Part shown: piece after piece, positions 30,006-35,461 of the stretch | How the letters are laid out: the number at the start of each line of letters is the position of its first letter | Position numbering within the stretch: position 1 is the stretch's first letter | Source: a virus | Reading direction: 5' to 3' (one strand) | IMG/VR virus record: IMGVR_UViG_3300005529_000018 | Span: 1 to 41,410 of that record | DNA length: 41,410 nt | The notes under the pieces: model-generated | What the model saw: the letters and a program-made list of their open reading frames with translations, nothing else | Databases searched by the model: none | Told to the model about the DNA's origin: nothing | Made by a program: the position numbers and the translations under genes

Positions 30006-31417
30006 GCAACCTCGTTCAAGAACTTATTCCTGTGCTCGTACATCTGTCTCATCTGAGAAGGAAAGACCGCGTGCATAGTAACTATTTCCTCAGTCACCTT
30101 GTCAGGATCGAAGGACTTCCCGTCTCCAAAGAAGAAGTGGGCTGACCATCCGGGCCTGTGATTCTGGAGCATGATTGGACGAATGTTATGTTCCGCCAGG
30201 ACTCGGCTAACATGAACGTCCTCAGCGTACTCATGCCGTCTCTGTTGGCCCTTAGTGGCTACGATTTCAGCCGCCTGACGCGATAGGAAATAACCAGGGC
30301 CGCCAGAACAGACGCTTGCATGGAGGTATCCTGCATAATCAAAGGCGTTCTCCATCATCTCGACTAGGAGCTTTTCAGCGAATACCCAAGTATCGGTGTC
30401 GCACTTGTAGATGTACTCAAAGTTCTTCCCTACAGCCCATTTGCAGATTCCGACCGTCTTCTCAATCAAAGACCCATAGCCATCAGGAACATCGAGGAAG
30501 ACTTCATCCGGTAATGGCTGTCTAGGAAATCCATCGGAAGGCTTGCCATAGAAGAACTTGACGGTTACGTTTTTGAACGGCGCGAAGTCTTTAACCCACG
30601 TTTCTCTACAGGCTTGCGTCTGATCGTTCGGCCCTGAGACGTGCATGTCTTTACCATATTCAGGATTGCCTCTGTGTTCCCACCGTCCTTCATAATCAAG
30701 TCGGAAACAGGTAGGCACTGCAATGAGGACTTTTGGGAGCGGCGGGAGGTCTTCGACGGACCTAGAACGATTACCCCCGATATGAGTGACAATGGGTCGG
30801 CCAAGGTCGGCGATTCTGTAGCCTTGATCCAGAAGATGTTTTGAGAGTTCGCCTTCATGCTGTAATCCCTTCACCCCTACAGAGGCTAGAACTTGCGGCA
30901 GAATCTTGAGCAACGTCGAACGCCGGCGAAGTCCAGGATTCCAAGACCATCCGCCCCAGCATCCACGCCAGTAGGGTTCGGCAATCTCAACGCTCATATT
31001 CCCGCGCATGGCCCTAGTCAAGGGATGCCAGCCAGAAGGGCCGCGTAATGAAACCTGCGCTATCAGAGGATCGGCATCCAGAATCGCCTTCGACTCCCGC
31101 ATGAACGGAGAAATCTGATTCTGGAATAACCAGTCTTCCTCACACCAAAACACATAATCGTGTTTGGCTTCGTGAATTAGCCTCGCAATAGCAAAGCACT
31201 GCCCCATTCTCGTCTTACCGGAAATCCATCGGACATTCCGACTTCGCCAGATGTCTCCATTCAAAAACTCCGGTTTAGGCCCATCTGAGTCCTCATAGAT
31301 CAGTACCTCTTGCGGCTCTTGATCCACGATTGCATAGAAGCTCTCAAGCGTTGTTTGCAGTAAATCCGACCTGCCGCAACTCGTAACGCACATTGAAATG
31401 TTAGTGTTAGGAGCCAT
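30002..31417 (-). CDS. Two-domain glycosyltransferase (GT2-like + GT31-like)
   Basis: 471 codons from the ATG at 31417. N-terminal domain: NISMCVTSCGRSDLLQTTLESFY and VFWCEEDWLF (EED as the DxD-like metal motif, residues about 93-95), then SVEIAEPYWRGCWGGWSWNPGLRR, a GT-A fold. Second domain from about residue 228: KVLIAVPTCFR, CRETWVKDF, YIYKCDTDTWV (DTD motif, about 340-342), SGGPGYFLSRQAAEIV and YAEDVHVSRVL, the order of GT31/fringe-type beta-1,3-glycosyltransferases. Both domains keep their key motifs, so two sequential transfers are possible. Substrate unknown: phage DNA, virion protein or host surface. First gene of the late operon; the ATG has no close Shine-Dalgarno (see 31426-31449). 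Confidence 0.8.
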   Translation of the reverse strand: MAPNTNISMCVTSCGRSDLLQTTLESFYAIVDQEPQEVLIYEDSDGPKPEFLNGDIWRSRNVRWISGKTRMGQCFAIARLIHEAKHDYVFWCEEDWLFQNQISPFMRESKAILDADPLIAQVSLRGPSGWHPLTRAMRGNMSVEIAEPYWRGCWGGWSWNPGLRRRSTLLKILPQVLASVGVKGLQHEGELSKHLLDQGYRIADLGRPIVTHIGGNRSRSVEDLPPLPKVLIAVPTCFRLDYEGRWEHRGNPEYGKDMHVSGPNDQTQACRETWVKDFAPFKNVTVKFFYGKPSDGFPRQPLPDEVFLDVPDGYGSLIEKTVGICKWAVGKNFEYIYKCDTDTWVFAEKLLVEMMENAFDYAGYLHASVCSGGPGYFLSRQAAEIVATKGQQRRHEYAEDVHVSRVLAEHNIRPIMLQNHRPGWSAHFFFGDGKSFDPDKVTEEIVTMHAVFPSQMRQMYEHRNKFLNEVA

Positions 31418-31425
31418 GACGGTAA

Positions 31426-31449
31426 TTTCGCTAAGCGAAACGGCTCCTG
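31426..31449 (-). promoter_or_regulatory. SD separated from the glycosyltransferase ATG by a perfect hairpin
   Basis: On the minus strand CAGGAG (31449-31444) lies 26 bases before the ATG at 31417. Between them is TTTCGC-TTA-GCGAAA (31440-31426). Folded out, the effective SD-to-ATG spacing would be about 11 bases. The palindrome also contains CGCT-A-AGCG half sites like those in the early promoter, so it may be an operator instead. Confidence 0.45.
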
Positions 31450-31560
31450 CGTGTATTGGAAAAGGCACCGAAAGAGAGTTTGCCCGCCTTCCCCATTTGC
31501 ATTCCTTGGGGGGCCTCACCCGGCACTTTCATTACGTAAAAAGAATGCTTATTCGCTGAC

Positions 31561-31749
31561 TCAGTTCCCATATTGGAACATTGCGCCACTCAGGATATTC
31601 TCACGCTGGTACGTTGTGCCACTTTGGGAAAACATTGGGAAATCATGCGTGGGGGAAATGAAAATACGCGATGGGGCTTTGCTTTTATGCAAGCCTATCC
31701 ACATGAGGATTAAGCACGCGAGAGTGAATAAAGCCAATGCTTCCATCAT
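31561..31749 (-). CDS. Possible small membrane protein, 62 aa
   Basis: MMEALALFTLACLILMWIGLHKSKAPS has one clear membrane segment. The rest (FPMFSQSGTTYQRENILSGAMFQYGN) encodes two similar pieces because its DNA carries operator-like repeats. Weak ribosome site. It would lie under the promoter of the plus-strand pair. Treat as doubtful. Confidence 0.35.
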   Translation of the reverse strand: MMEALALFTLACLILMWIGLHKSKAPSRIFISPTHDFPMFSQSGTTYQRENILSGAMFQYGN

Positions 31750-31776
31750 CTAATTGCTATTTGGTACAATGCGCCA
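31573..31776. promoter_or_regulatory. Three copies of a 16-bp operator-like element between divergent operons
   Basis: TTGGAACATTGCGCCA (31573-31588), CTGGTACGTTGTGCCA (31606-31621) and TTGGTACAATGCGCCA (31761-31776). Consensus YTGGWACRWTGYGCCA with TTGG...CCAA dyad ends. The third overlaps TACAAT (31765-31770) of the plus-strand promoter, and its last base touches the ATG at 31777, so the transcript would be leaderless. The rest of 31520-31776 holds no convincing gene; a 33-codon minus-strand frame (31532-31431) has no ribosome site. Confidence 0.6.
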
Positions 31777-31917
31777 ATGAGATTGCCTGATAATGCTATC
31801 GCTGAGCTTGCCGACATGATTTGGAATGCATTCAGTATTCACGATGGCGAACTATCGCGTACACAATGCGAATTGCTTGCGAGACTTGCGATTCAATACG
31901 TTAAGGAATGCCAATGA
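31777..31917 (+). CDS. Small protein at the operon boundary, plus strand, 46 aa
   Basis: MRLPDNAIAELADMIWNAFSIHDGELSRTQCELLARLAIQYVKECQ. Two helices, mildly acidic. The ATG follows the -10 box by six bases (leaderless), and the TGA overlaps the next start (ATGA). Its codon pattern and coupling with the zinc-protein gene support translation. Function unknown; the divergent position would suit a regulator. Confidence 0.62.
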   Translation: MRLPDNAIAELADMIWNAFSIHDGELSRTQCELLARLAIQYVKECQ

Positions 31918-32117
31918 TTGTCACTAGAGAAGACGTATGCAAGTGCGATGTGTGCGGACATCAATGGCTTCCGAAGACAGAAGGCGAGTTTCCAAAGCGT
32001 TGCGCAGCAAGAGATTGCAGGAGTATGCGATGGAATGGAGGAGTTTTGGTTACGCCTGAGGAGCGCTTTGCTAGATTCAATGGCGTTAGGCTCACTGATC
32101 GCGTTCCGTATGACTAG
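31914..32117 (+). CDS. Zinc-ribbon protein, plus strand, 67 aa
   Basis: MIVTREDVCKCDVCGHQWLPKTEGEFPKRCAARDCRSMRWNGGVLVTPEERF. Two Cys knuckles (CKCDVCGHQW, PKRCAARDCRSMRWN) build the classic small zinc ribbon found in phage and plasmid proteins, with the last Trp-Asn typical. Start at ATG 31914 forms ATGA with the gene before. Might bind DNA; could be the regulator that acts at the three 16-mers beside it. Confidence 0.72.
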   Translation: MIVTREDVCKCDVCGHQWLPKTEGEFPKRCAARDCRSMRWNGGVLVTPEERFARFNGVRLTDRVPYD

Positions 32118-32292
32118 TTCTGCGCGTTCGTCTCATGACCTGATATTGGCAAGCATCCTCAGCTATTCCAGGCTCACAAATACTGTATCTAAAGCCTTTA
32201 GGAGTGATAGACGAAGATTTGAAGTTCTGCGCTGATTTCGGCTGGATTGGCTCTTTCCTTACCCAGCGGCCTTGGGCTGCGTTATGCGCCAT
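32092..32292 (-). CDS. Doubtful 66-aa ORF at the end of the early operon
   Basis: MAHNAAQGRWVRKEPIQPKSAQNFKSSSITPKGFRYSICEPGIAEDACQYQVMRRTRRTSHTERDQ, preceded by GAGAGAG. Overlaps the plus-strand zinc gene by 26 bases. Another minus frame across 32404-32260 can be tiled as two very short ORFs, so the true coding of 32118-32422 is unclear. Confidence 0.3.
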   Translation of the reverse strand: MAHNAAQGRWVRKEPIQPKSAQNFKSSSITPKGFRYSICEPGIAEDACQYQVMRRTRRTSHTERDQ

Positions 32293-32398
32293 AATTCTCT
32301 CTCGTCTCTCCGAGATGTCACCGCTTGTGCGAACTCTCTTCCCTGCGGTCGGTACTAGCAGTTGCCTCGCACTGGCGCGGCGTCACGTGCCGCACGAC

Positions 32399-32416
32399 CC
32401 TCATTGCTGAGGTTTT
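32399..32416 (+). terminator. Weak rho-independent terminator
   Basis: CCTCA-TTGC-TGAGG followed by TTTT on the plus strand; 5-bp stem. It would end transcripts of the plus-strand pair about 280 bases past the last stop. A GCGGC/GCCGC stem lies just upstream. In the minus direction the same stem follows the last gene of the early operon but lacks a U-tract. Confidence 0.45.
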
Positions 32417-32422
32417 AACGTC

Positions 32423-32665
32423 TCATAAACTTGCCAGCTCTCTAGCCTCGGCTATTGGAAGCAATTCCTCAAGTCTTTTGGCGAGCTTCCATGCAGTATT
32501 GAATTTATCGTCGGGAATGCTCCGAATTCCGTGTGCTCGCAAATGGCCCGAATACAGGCAGTACATGTGGTAGTACTGAGCGCATTCTTTGGTTAGCCTA
32601 TTGATTTCCGCTCGCTGATTTACGATTTTGGCCTCAAGGGCCTTGATGTGATCTAAATCGCTCAC
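32423..32665 (-). CDS. Coiled-coil protein, 80 aa, end of the early operon
   Basis: MSDLDHIKALEAKIVNQRAEINRLTKECAQYYHMYCLYSGHLRAHG gives a heptad-repeat helix; then SIPDDKFNTAWKLAKRLEELLPIAEARELASL. Its last residues (ARELASL) echo the end of the gene above (ARELATL), a small hint of local duplication. ATGA-coupled. Function unknown. Confidence 0.6.
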   Translation of the reverse strand: MSDLDHIKALEAKIVNQRAEINRLTKECAQYYHMYCLYSGHLRAHGIRSIPDDKFNTAWKLAKRLEELLPIAEARELASL

Positions 32666-33162
32666 AGAGTCGCCAACTCTCTAGCCTGAACTAAGCACTC
32701 ATACTTTACTTGACTTGTCCAAATCTCAGATTTAGGCAGAATTTCCCTCTCTCCACAGCACTTAATCGGCGGTAAATAGCCTTTTTGCTTGGACTTAGGG
32801 AGATGTTTATCGTTGAATCTGCCGAATTGGGCGAGGTTTAGCGACATCTTAGAGAGTCGCTCGGCAGTAGAGAGTTCGCGGATGGAGATGTTCTCCTTGA
32901 CCCACTCGCACACGCATTGCTCTACCCAGCGTTTTGCGACAGAGAGCTTTACGTAGATTCCAGGGCGGGATGTGTTGCGGACTGTATTAGCCAAAGTTCG
33001 TTGTCGGTCTTTCCCGACTGTCAGGCTGGCCTCTCCGTTGCTTACTTTCGCTCTGAAACGAATGCTACGCGGAGTGCTCGACCGCGCTCTCAGCCAACGA
33101 GGGAGAGTCGAACTCCCACACTTGAGACACGAATGTCTTGGTAGAACGGTCCCCGCTTGCAA
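32662..33162 (-). CDS. Early protein with uncertain N-terminus
   Basis: The frame is open for 166 codons to a TTG at 33162, but there is no ribosome site. The first 45 codons run through a stretch holding a tRNA-like T-arm (33117-33101). The reliable part starts around SNGEASLTVGKDRQRTLANTVRNTSRPGIYVKLSVAKRWVEQCVCEWVKENISIRELSTAERLSKMSLNLAQFGRFND, then KSKQKGYLPPIKCCGEREILPKSEIWTSQVKYECLVQARELATL. A TTG (LANTV) or an upstream non-ATG codon may be the start. No family recognised. Confidence 0.5.
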   Translation of the reverse strand: MQAGTVLPRHSCLKCGSSTLPRWLRARSSTPRSIRFRAKVSNGEASLTVGKDRQRTLANTVRNTSRPGIYVKLSVAKRWVEQCVCEWVKENISIRELSTAERLSKMSLNLAQFGRFNDKHLPKSKQKGYLPPIKCCGEREILPKSEIWTSQVKYECLVQARELATL

Positions 33163-33288
33163 GGGGTATTAGTTCCAGTATTGCCCCCGAAAACGTGCCT
33201 AATCCTCTCTCGCGGGCATTGCGCCATTAGGCGGCGTTGCTGGAAACCTTCTACAACCTATTGTGGAGGAGTTACAGATGCAGGATAG
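33163..33288. other. Gap with inverted repeat, no convincing gene
   Basis: GCCTAAT (33197-33203) and ATTAGGC (33226-33232) form a 7-bp inverted repeat with a 22-base centre; GGGG/CCCC blocks lie just to the left (33153-33187). A plus-strand ATG at 33278 has a fine GGAGGAG but opens only 39 codons, antisense to the RHH-like gene. Confidence 0.35.
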
Positions 33289-33480
33289 CTACTCTGGAGT
33301 GAATTGCAAGGTTTCTGATTTATCGCGCACTAAATATTCGGTCAGAATTTGCAGCGCGGCCTCAGTCATGTACTTTTGGCCAGATTGGATTGTGTGATCG
33401 TTGAGTTTTAGGTAGAGATCCACTGAGATCCAGAGGTTTAGGCGCTTCTTCGGCTCACCTTTTGGACGGCCACGGCTCAT
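33289..33480 (-). CDS. Ribbon-helix-helix-like DNA-binding protein, 63 aa
   Basis: MSRGRPKGEPKKRLNLWISVDLYLKLNDHTIQSGQKYMTEAALQILTEYLVRDKS. A basic arm (GRPKGEPKK), a strand RLNLWISV, helix A (DLYLKLNDHTIQSG) and helix B (YMTEAALQILTEYL) give the RHH plan. Second RHH candidate in this genome, near the end of the early operon. ATGA-coupled to the broken gene upstream. May repress one of the operator sites. Confidence 0.68.
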   Translation of the reverse strand: MSRGRPKGEPKKRLNLWISVDLYLKLNDHTIQSGQKYMTEAALQILTEYLVRDKSETLQFTPE

Positions 33481-33625
33481 TTAGACTCCCCACTCGGCTC
33501 GGCGGCTGGCTCATCAATAAGTTGGAGATAGTTCACGGACTCGTGAAAGCCGTCTTCAATCAGGGCGGTGAGGGTAGCATCTCAACGGCCCAAATAAATT
33601 CTCGCGGCTCTGTACGGGGTGTCAC
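33477..33625 (-). pseudogene. Small gene broken by a single-base frameshift
   Basis: It begins with GTG overlapping the previous stop (GTGA, 33625) and reads VTPRTEPREFIWAVE in one frame; that frame stops at 33560. The frame that ends at 33477 in ATGA with the next start reads DATLTALIEDGFHESVNYLQLIDEPAAEPSGESK and has a stop just before the Asp. Joined, they give a plausible 50-residue protein; the span is 149 bases, one short of 50 codons. A one-base deletion near 33580, in the genome or the assembly, explains it. Confidence 0.5.
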
Positions 33626-33831
33626 GCTTGCTCCTCCGCTCGGCGTTTTCGCTGTTTTTGATACAGATAGCACCCGAACTCTTGCCCGGCTAGGCTAGAT
33701 ATTGCTCGGCATGTTTGACAGGGACGATCACTCCATTGATGCGGATCGGCCTGAATCGTCTGAAGCGCGGCAGACATCAGCATTTTCGCAGCAGCACGAA
33801 TCATCTCTTCAGCTTTTTGCTCGTCCGGCAT
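33622..33831 (-). CDS. Small protein with Cys motif, 69 aa
   Basis: MPDEQKAEEMIRAAAKMLMSAALQTIQADPHQWSDRPCQTCRAISSLAGQEFGCYLYQKQRKRRAEEQA. A helical start, then a PCQTC...C motif with a basic tail. Looks like the small phage proteins that pair a helix with a half zinc site. Follows the 33-aa gene closely. Confidence 0.55.
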   Translation of the reverse strand: MPDEQKAEEMIRAAAKMLMSAALQTIQADPHQWSDRPCQTCRAISSLAGQEFGCYLYQKQRKRRAEEQA

Positions 33832-33836
33832 CTATT

Positions 33837-33938
33837 TCATTCCTTCTTTCTGCGTCTCAGCTTCGGCAGGTCTCGGTGCGGAAATTCTCGGTCGGCCAGT
33901 TCCCGTACACGCTGAGATAATGGTTTAGGGTTAGGCAT
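33837..33938 (-). CDS. Predicted 33-aa basic peptide
   Basis: ATG at 33938, eight bases inside the gene above, with GGAGAA upstream; stop five bases before the next ATG. MPNPKPLSQRVRELADREF, then PHRDLPKLRRRKKE. Very basic C-terminus. Tiling plus ribosome site make it plausible. Confidence 0.48.
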   Translation of the reverse strand: MPNPKPLSQRVRELADREFPHRDLPKLRRRKKE

Positions 33939-34233
33939 TCGAGTTTTTCTCCGCACATAAATCGCACGCGATTCCCGGAGCATATTCTTCTCCGCAGGAT
34001 GAGCACGCCGCCCATTTCGGCGCGATTAGTTTCGCCATTTGCTTTCTTTTCTGCTGCGATGCTCTCGCGGCATTGTTCTGACAGATTCGGCAACGAAATC
34101 GTATGCGCCTAACTCCAGCCTGATCTACATAGCGACAAGCCACTACATTCTCTGGCGTCCAAGGATGACCGTGGAAGCAGCGCGTCTTTTGGCGTACACG
34201 CTGAGGGAGAGGGATAGGATTAGCTGGCGTCAC
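33931..34233 (-). CDS. Zinc-binding protein resembling an HNH-associated domain, 100 aa
   Basis: TRCFHGHPWTPENVVACRYVDQAGVRRIRFRCRICQNNAARASQQKRK: 'CxxGHPWTPENV ... RxCRxCxNxxxRxxxxxR' is the N-terminal unit often found fused to HNH nucleases or standing alone in actinophage-like and soil phages. A second knuckle follows (WAACSSCGEEYAPGIACDLCAEK). No catalytic HNH residues are present, so it is probably a non-catalytic zinc protein. Confidence 0.68.
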   Translation of the reverse strand: MTPANPIPLPQRVRQKTRCFHGHPWTPENVVACRYVDQAGVRRIRFRCRICQNNAARASQQKRKQMAKLIAPKWAACSSCGEEYAPGIACDLCAEKNSNA

Positions 34234-34489
34234 GTAGCCTCTTTATTGGCGTTCCTACCTTGTATGCAACCTTGATGATTCCGAGTCTTCGTCTGCGAAA
34301 TTCGGGATAGCCAAAGAACTCTCCCCACGCGACAGGACCCGATTGAGCAATCTCAGCAGTCATCGCGGCCAGAACGCGCTGCAACTCGCAGACTTCGGCC
34401 ATGGTGTACATCGTGATCTGAGCGCCTCCATAGCTAATTAGAAATTCGGCTTTGCGGGGAGGCTTGGGAGTAGAGTTAGCTCGGGTCAT
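34220..34489 (-). CDS. Hypothetical early protein, 89 aa
   Basis: MTRANSTPKPPRKAEFLISYGGAQITMYTMAEVCELQRVLAAMTAEIAQSGPVAWGEFFGYPEFRRRRLGIIKVAYKVGTPIKRLRDAS. ATGA overlap on the 5' side, 14 bases on the 3' side. Small alpha/beta protein with a basic end. Nothing recognised. Confidence 0.52.
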   Translation of the reverse strand: MTRANSTPKPPRKAEFLISYGGAQITMYTMAEVCELQRVLAAMTAEIAQSGPVAWGEFFGYPEFRRRRLGIIKVAYKVGTPIKRLRDAS

Positions 34490-34695
34490 GCTTTCAACCT
34501 TTTGCGAGATTTTCCTTCAATCGTTTTCGGCGCGAGCCGGCAGTTTTCGCAGAGCATATTCCGGATCTGAGACGTTGAGGCGGCGAATCCGGCCAGATCA
34601 TTGCCTGCGAGATGGATGATTTCGCCGCACTTCTTACACGTCGCAGCGACACTCCAAGTGCATGAACCGTAAGACGCTTTTACTTTAATCGCCAT
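34486..34695 (-). CDS. Zinc-ribbon protein, 69 aa
   Basis: ATG at 34695 with AAGGAG upstream. ATCKKCGEIIHLAGNDLAGFAASTSQIRNMLCENCRLAP: two CxxC knuckles about 28 residues apart form a zinc ribbon; basic C-terminus (KSRKRLKA). Likely nucleic-acid associated. Confidence 0.62.
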   Translation of the reverse strand: MAIKVKASYGSCTWSVAATCKKCGEIIHLAGNDLAGFAASTSQIRNMLCENCRLAPKTIEGKSRKRLKA

Positions 34696-34765
34696 TGAGC
34701 CGCTCCTTGATATAGCTCGCCAGTCGGTCGGCCAACTGCTGCGCTCTCTCTACTTCTGTAGCCAT
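34685..34765 (-). CDS. Predicted 26-aa peptide
   Basis: ATG at 34765 with GGAGG upstream; 11-base overlap with the zinc-ribbon gene. MATEVERAQQLADRLASYI, then KERLNGD: one amphipathic helix. The ribosome site is as good as that of its neighbours. Confidence 0.5.
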   Translation of the reverse strand: MATEVERAQQLADRLASYIKERLNGD

Positions 34766-34776
34766 TCCCGGCCTCC

Positions 34777-35172
34777 TCAGACTTTCTCTTTAAGCTCTTC
34801 GTTCGCTTCTTCGGGGCTGAGTTGGGTCCCAATCCCACAGTCGGGCTTCGAGTCAGCATCTCGCCATTCAGCCCAGCTTTCATCTGTCATCTTGTGCTTG
34901 ATCCAGTCGGGGTGATCGGGCTTGGGATGTTTGTAGGGCCGTTTATATGCTGCGCATCTAGCACACACCCGATGTTCTCCGCGCCACCCCTGTAAGTGTT
35001 CTTCACAAAAGTACAATCCGCAACCAACCTCGCCACCATAAGGCTCCCCGCCGCACACGTACGACAATCCACGATCAATTCTTTTTGAACACTTCGGATG
35101 GTCGCAGAACGCCGGAACTCCATATCCAATGTCGCGCTGCCAATGCTCGTCAAATCCTATCGACCAGCTCAT
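34777..35172 (-). CDS. Cys-rich conserved-looking phage protein, 131 aa
   Basis: MSWSIGFDEHWQRDIGYGVPAFCDHPKCSKRIDRGLSYVCGGEPYGGEVGCGLYFCEEHLQGWRGEHRVCARCAAYKRPYKHPKPDHPDWIKHK. Zinc-type order: CDHPKC, YVC, GCGLYFCEEHL, CARC. The 'MSWSIGFDxxWxRDIGYGVPAxCDxPxCxxxIDRGLSYVCG' opening is one I recall as a recurring phage protein of unknown role. Good GGGAGG before the ATG. Confidence 0.68.
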   Translation of the reverse strand: MSWSIGFDEHWQRDIGYGVPAFCDHPKCSKRIDRGLSYVCGGEPYGGEVGCGLYFCEEHLQGWRGEHRVCARCAAYKRPYKHPKPDHPDWIKHKMTDESWAEWRDADSKPDCGIGTQLSPEEANEELKEKV

Positions 35173-35210
35173 TCCCGGCCTCCCTGCCCCTTTTGGGTCT
35201 TAGAAGTTAC

Positions 35211-35444
35211 CTACACGTCCACGCTGGTGACGGGCCCCGACCCACCGTCTGTATCGCCGCTGGTTCGTGCATACGCGCCGGTTTCACTTGGTCGTTTTTC
35301 CCATTGCCATACGTTCAGCCACCATTTTTTCCAGCGATTCGGAGGCCAGATGGACAATTCAAATGCAGGCTTTCCGTAAGCTCGTTGATAGAAAATCGTC
35401 AGCCAGAACCACGGCGTATTCCAGTCAAACATTCTCAGTCGCAT
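35211..35444 (-). CDS. Trp-rich small protein, 77 aa
   Basis: MRLRMFDWNTPWFWLTIFYQRAYGKPAFELSIWPPNRWKKWWLNVWQWEKRPSETG has ten Trp in the first 50 residues. GAGGAG precedes the ATG. It may lie flat on a membrane, or be a beta sandwich with aromatic faces; no family recognised. It sits next to the cytosine methyltransferase. Confidence 0.55.
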   Translation of the reverse strand: MRLRMFDWNTPWFWLTIFYQRAYGKPAFELSIWPPNRWKKWWLNVWQWEKRPSETGAYARTSGDTDGGSGPVTSVDV

Positions 35445-35461
35445 TTTTATCTCCTCGTTAC

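Noticed and set aside
31573-31621. Sigma54 promoter (TGG-N-GC-like words)
   Set aside because: The GG and GC dinucleotides are about 6 bases apart rather than the 10 needed for -24/-12, and the words form a dyad instead.
33090-33180. Full tRNA gene on the minus strand
   Set aside because: Only the T-arm pairs. The expected 5' acceptor CCAACGA is absent at class I and class II distances, and no 5-bp anticodon stem with 7-base loop fits.
33278-33397. Plus-strand ORF of 39 codons with GGAGGAG before the ATG
   Set aside because: Antisense to the RHH-like gene over most of its length, with no recognisable promoter on that strand; the good ribosome site alone is not enough.
33477-33625. Programmed -1 frameshift in the split small gene
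   Set aside because: The downstream frame has a stop directly before the join, and no X-XXY-YYZ heptamer is in the permitted window; an indel fits better.
34680-34883. Minus-strand 67-codon ORF
   Set aside because: Runs through the 26-aa gene and the end of the 131-aa Cys-rich gene in another frame and has no ribosome site; a shadow frame.
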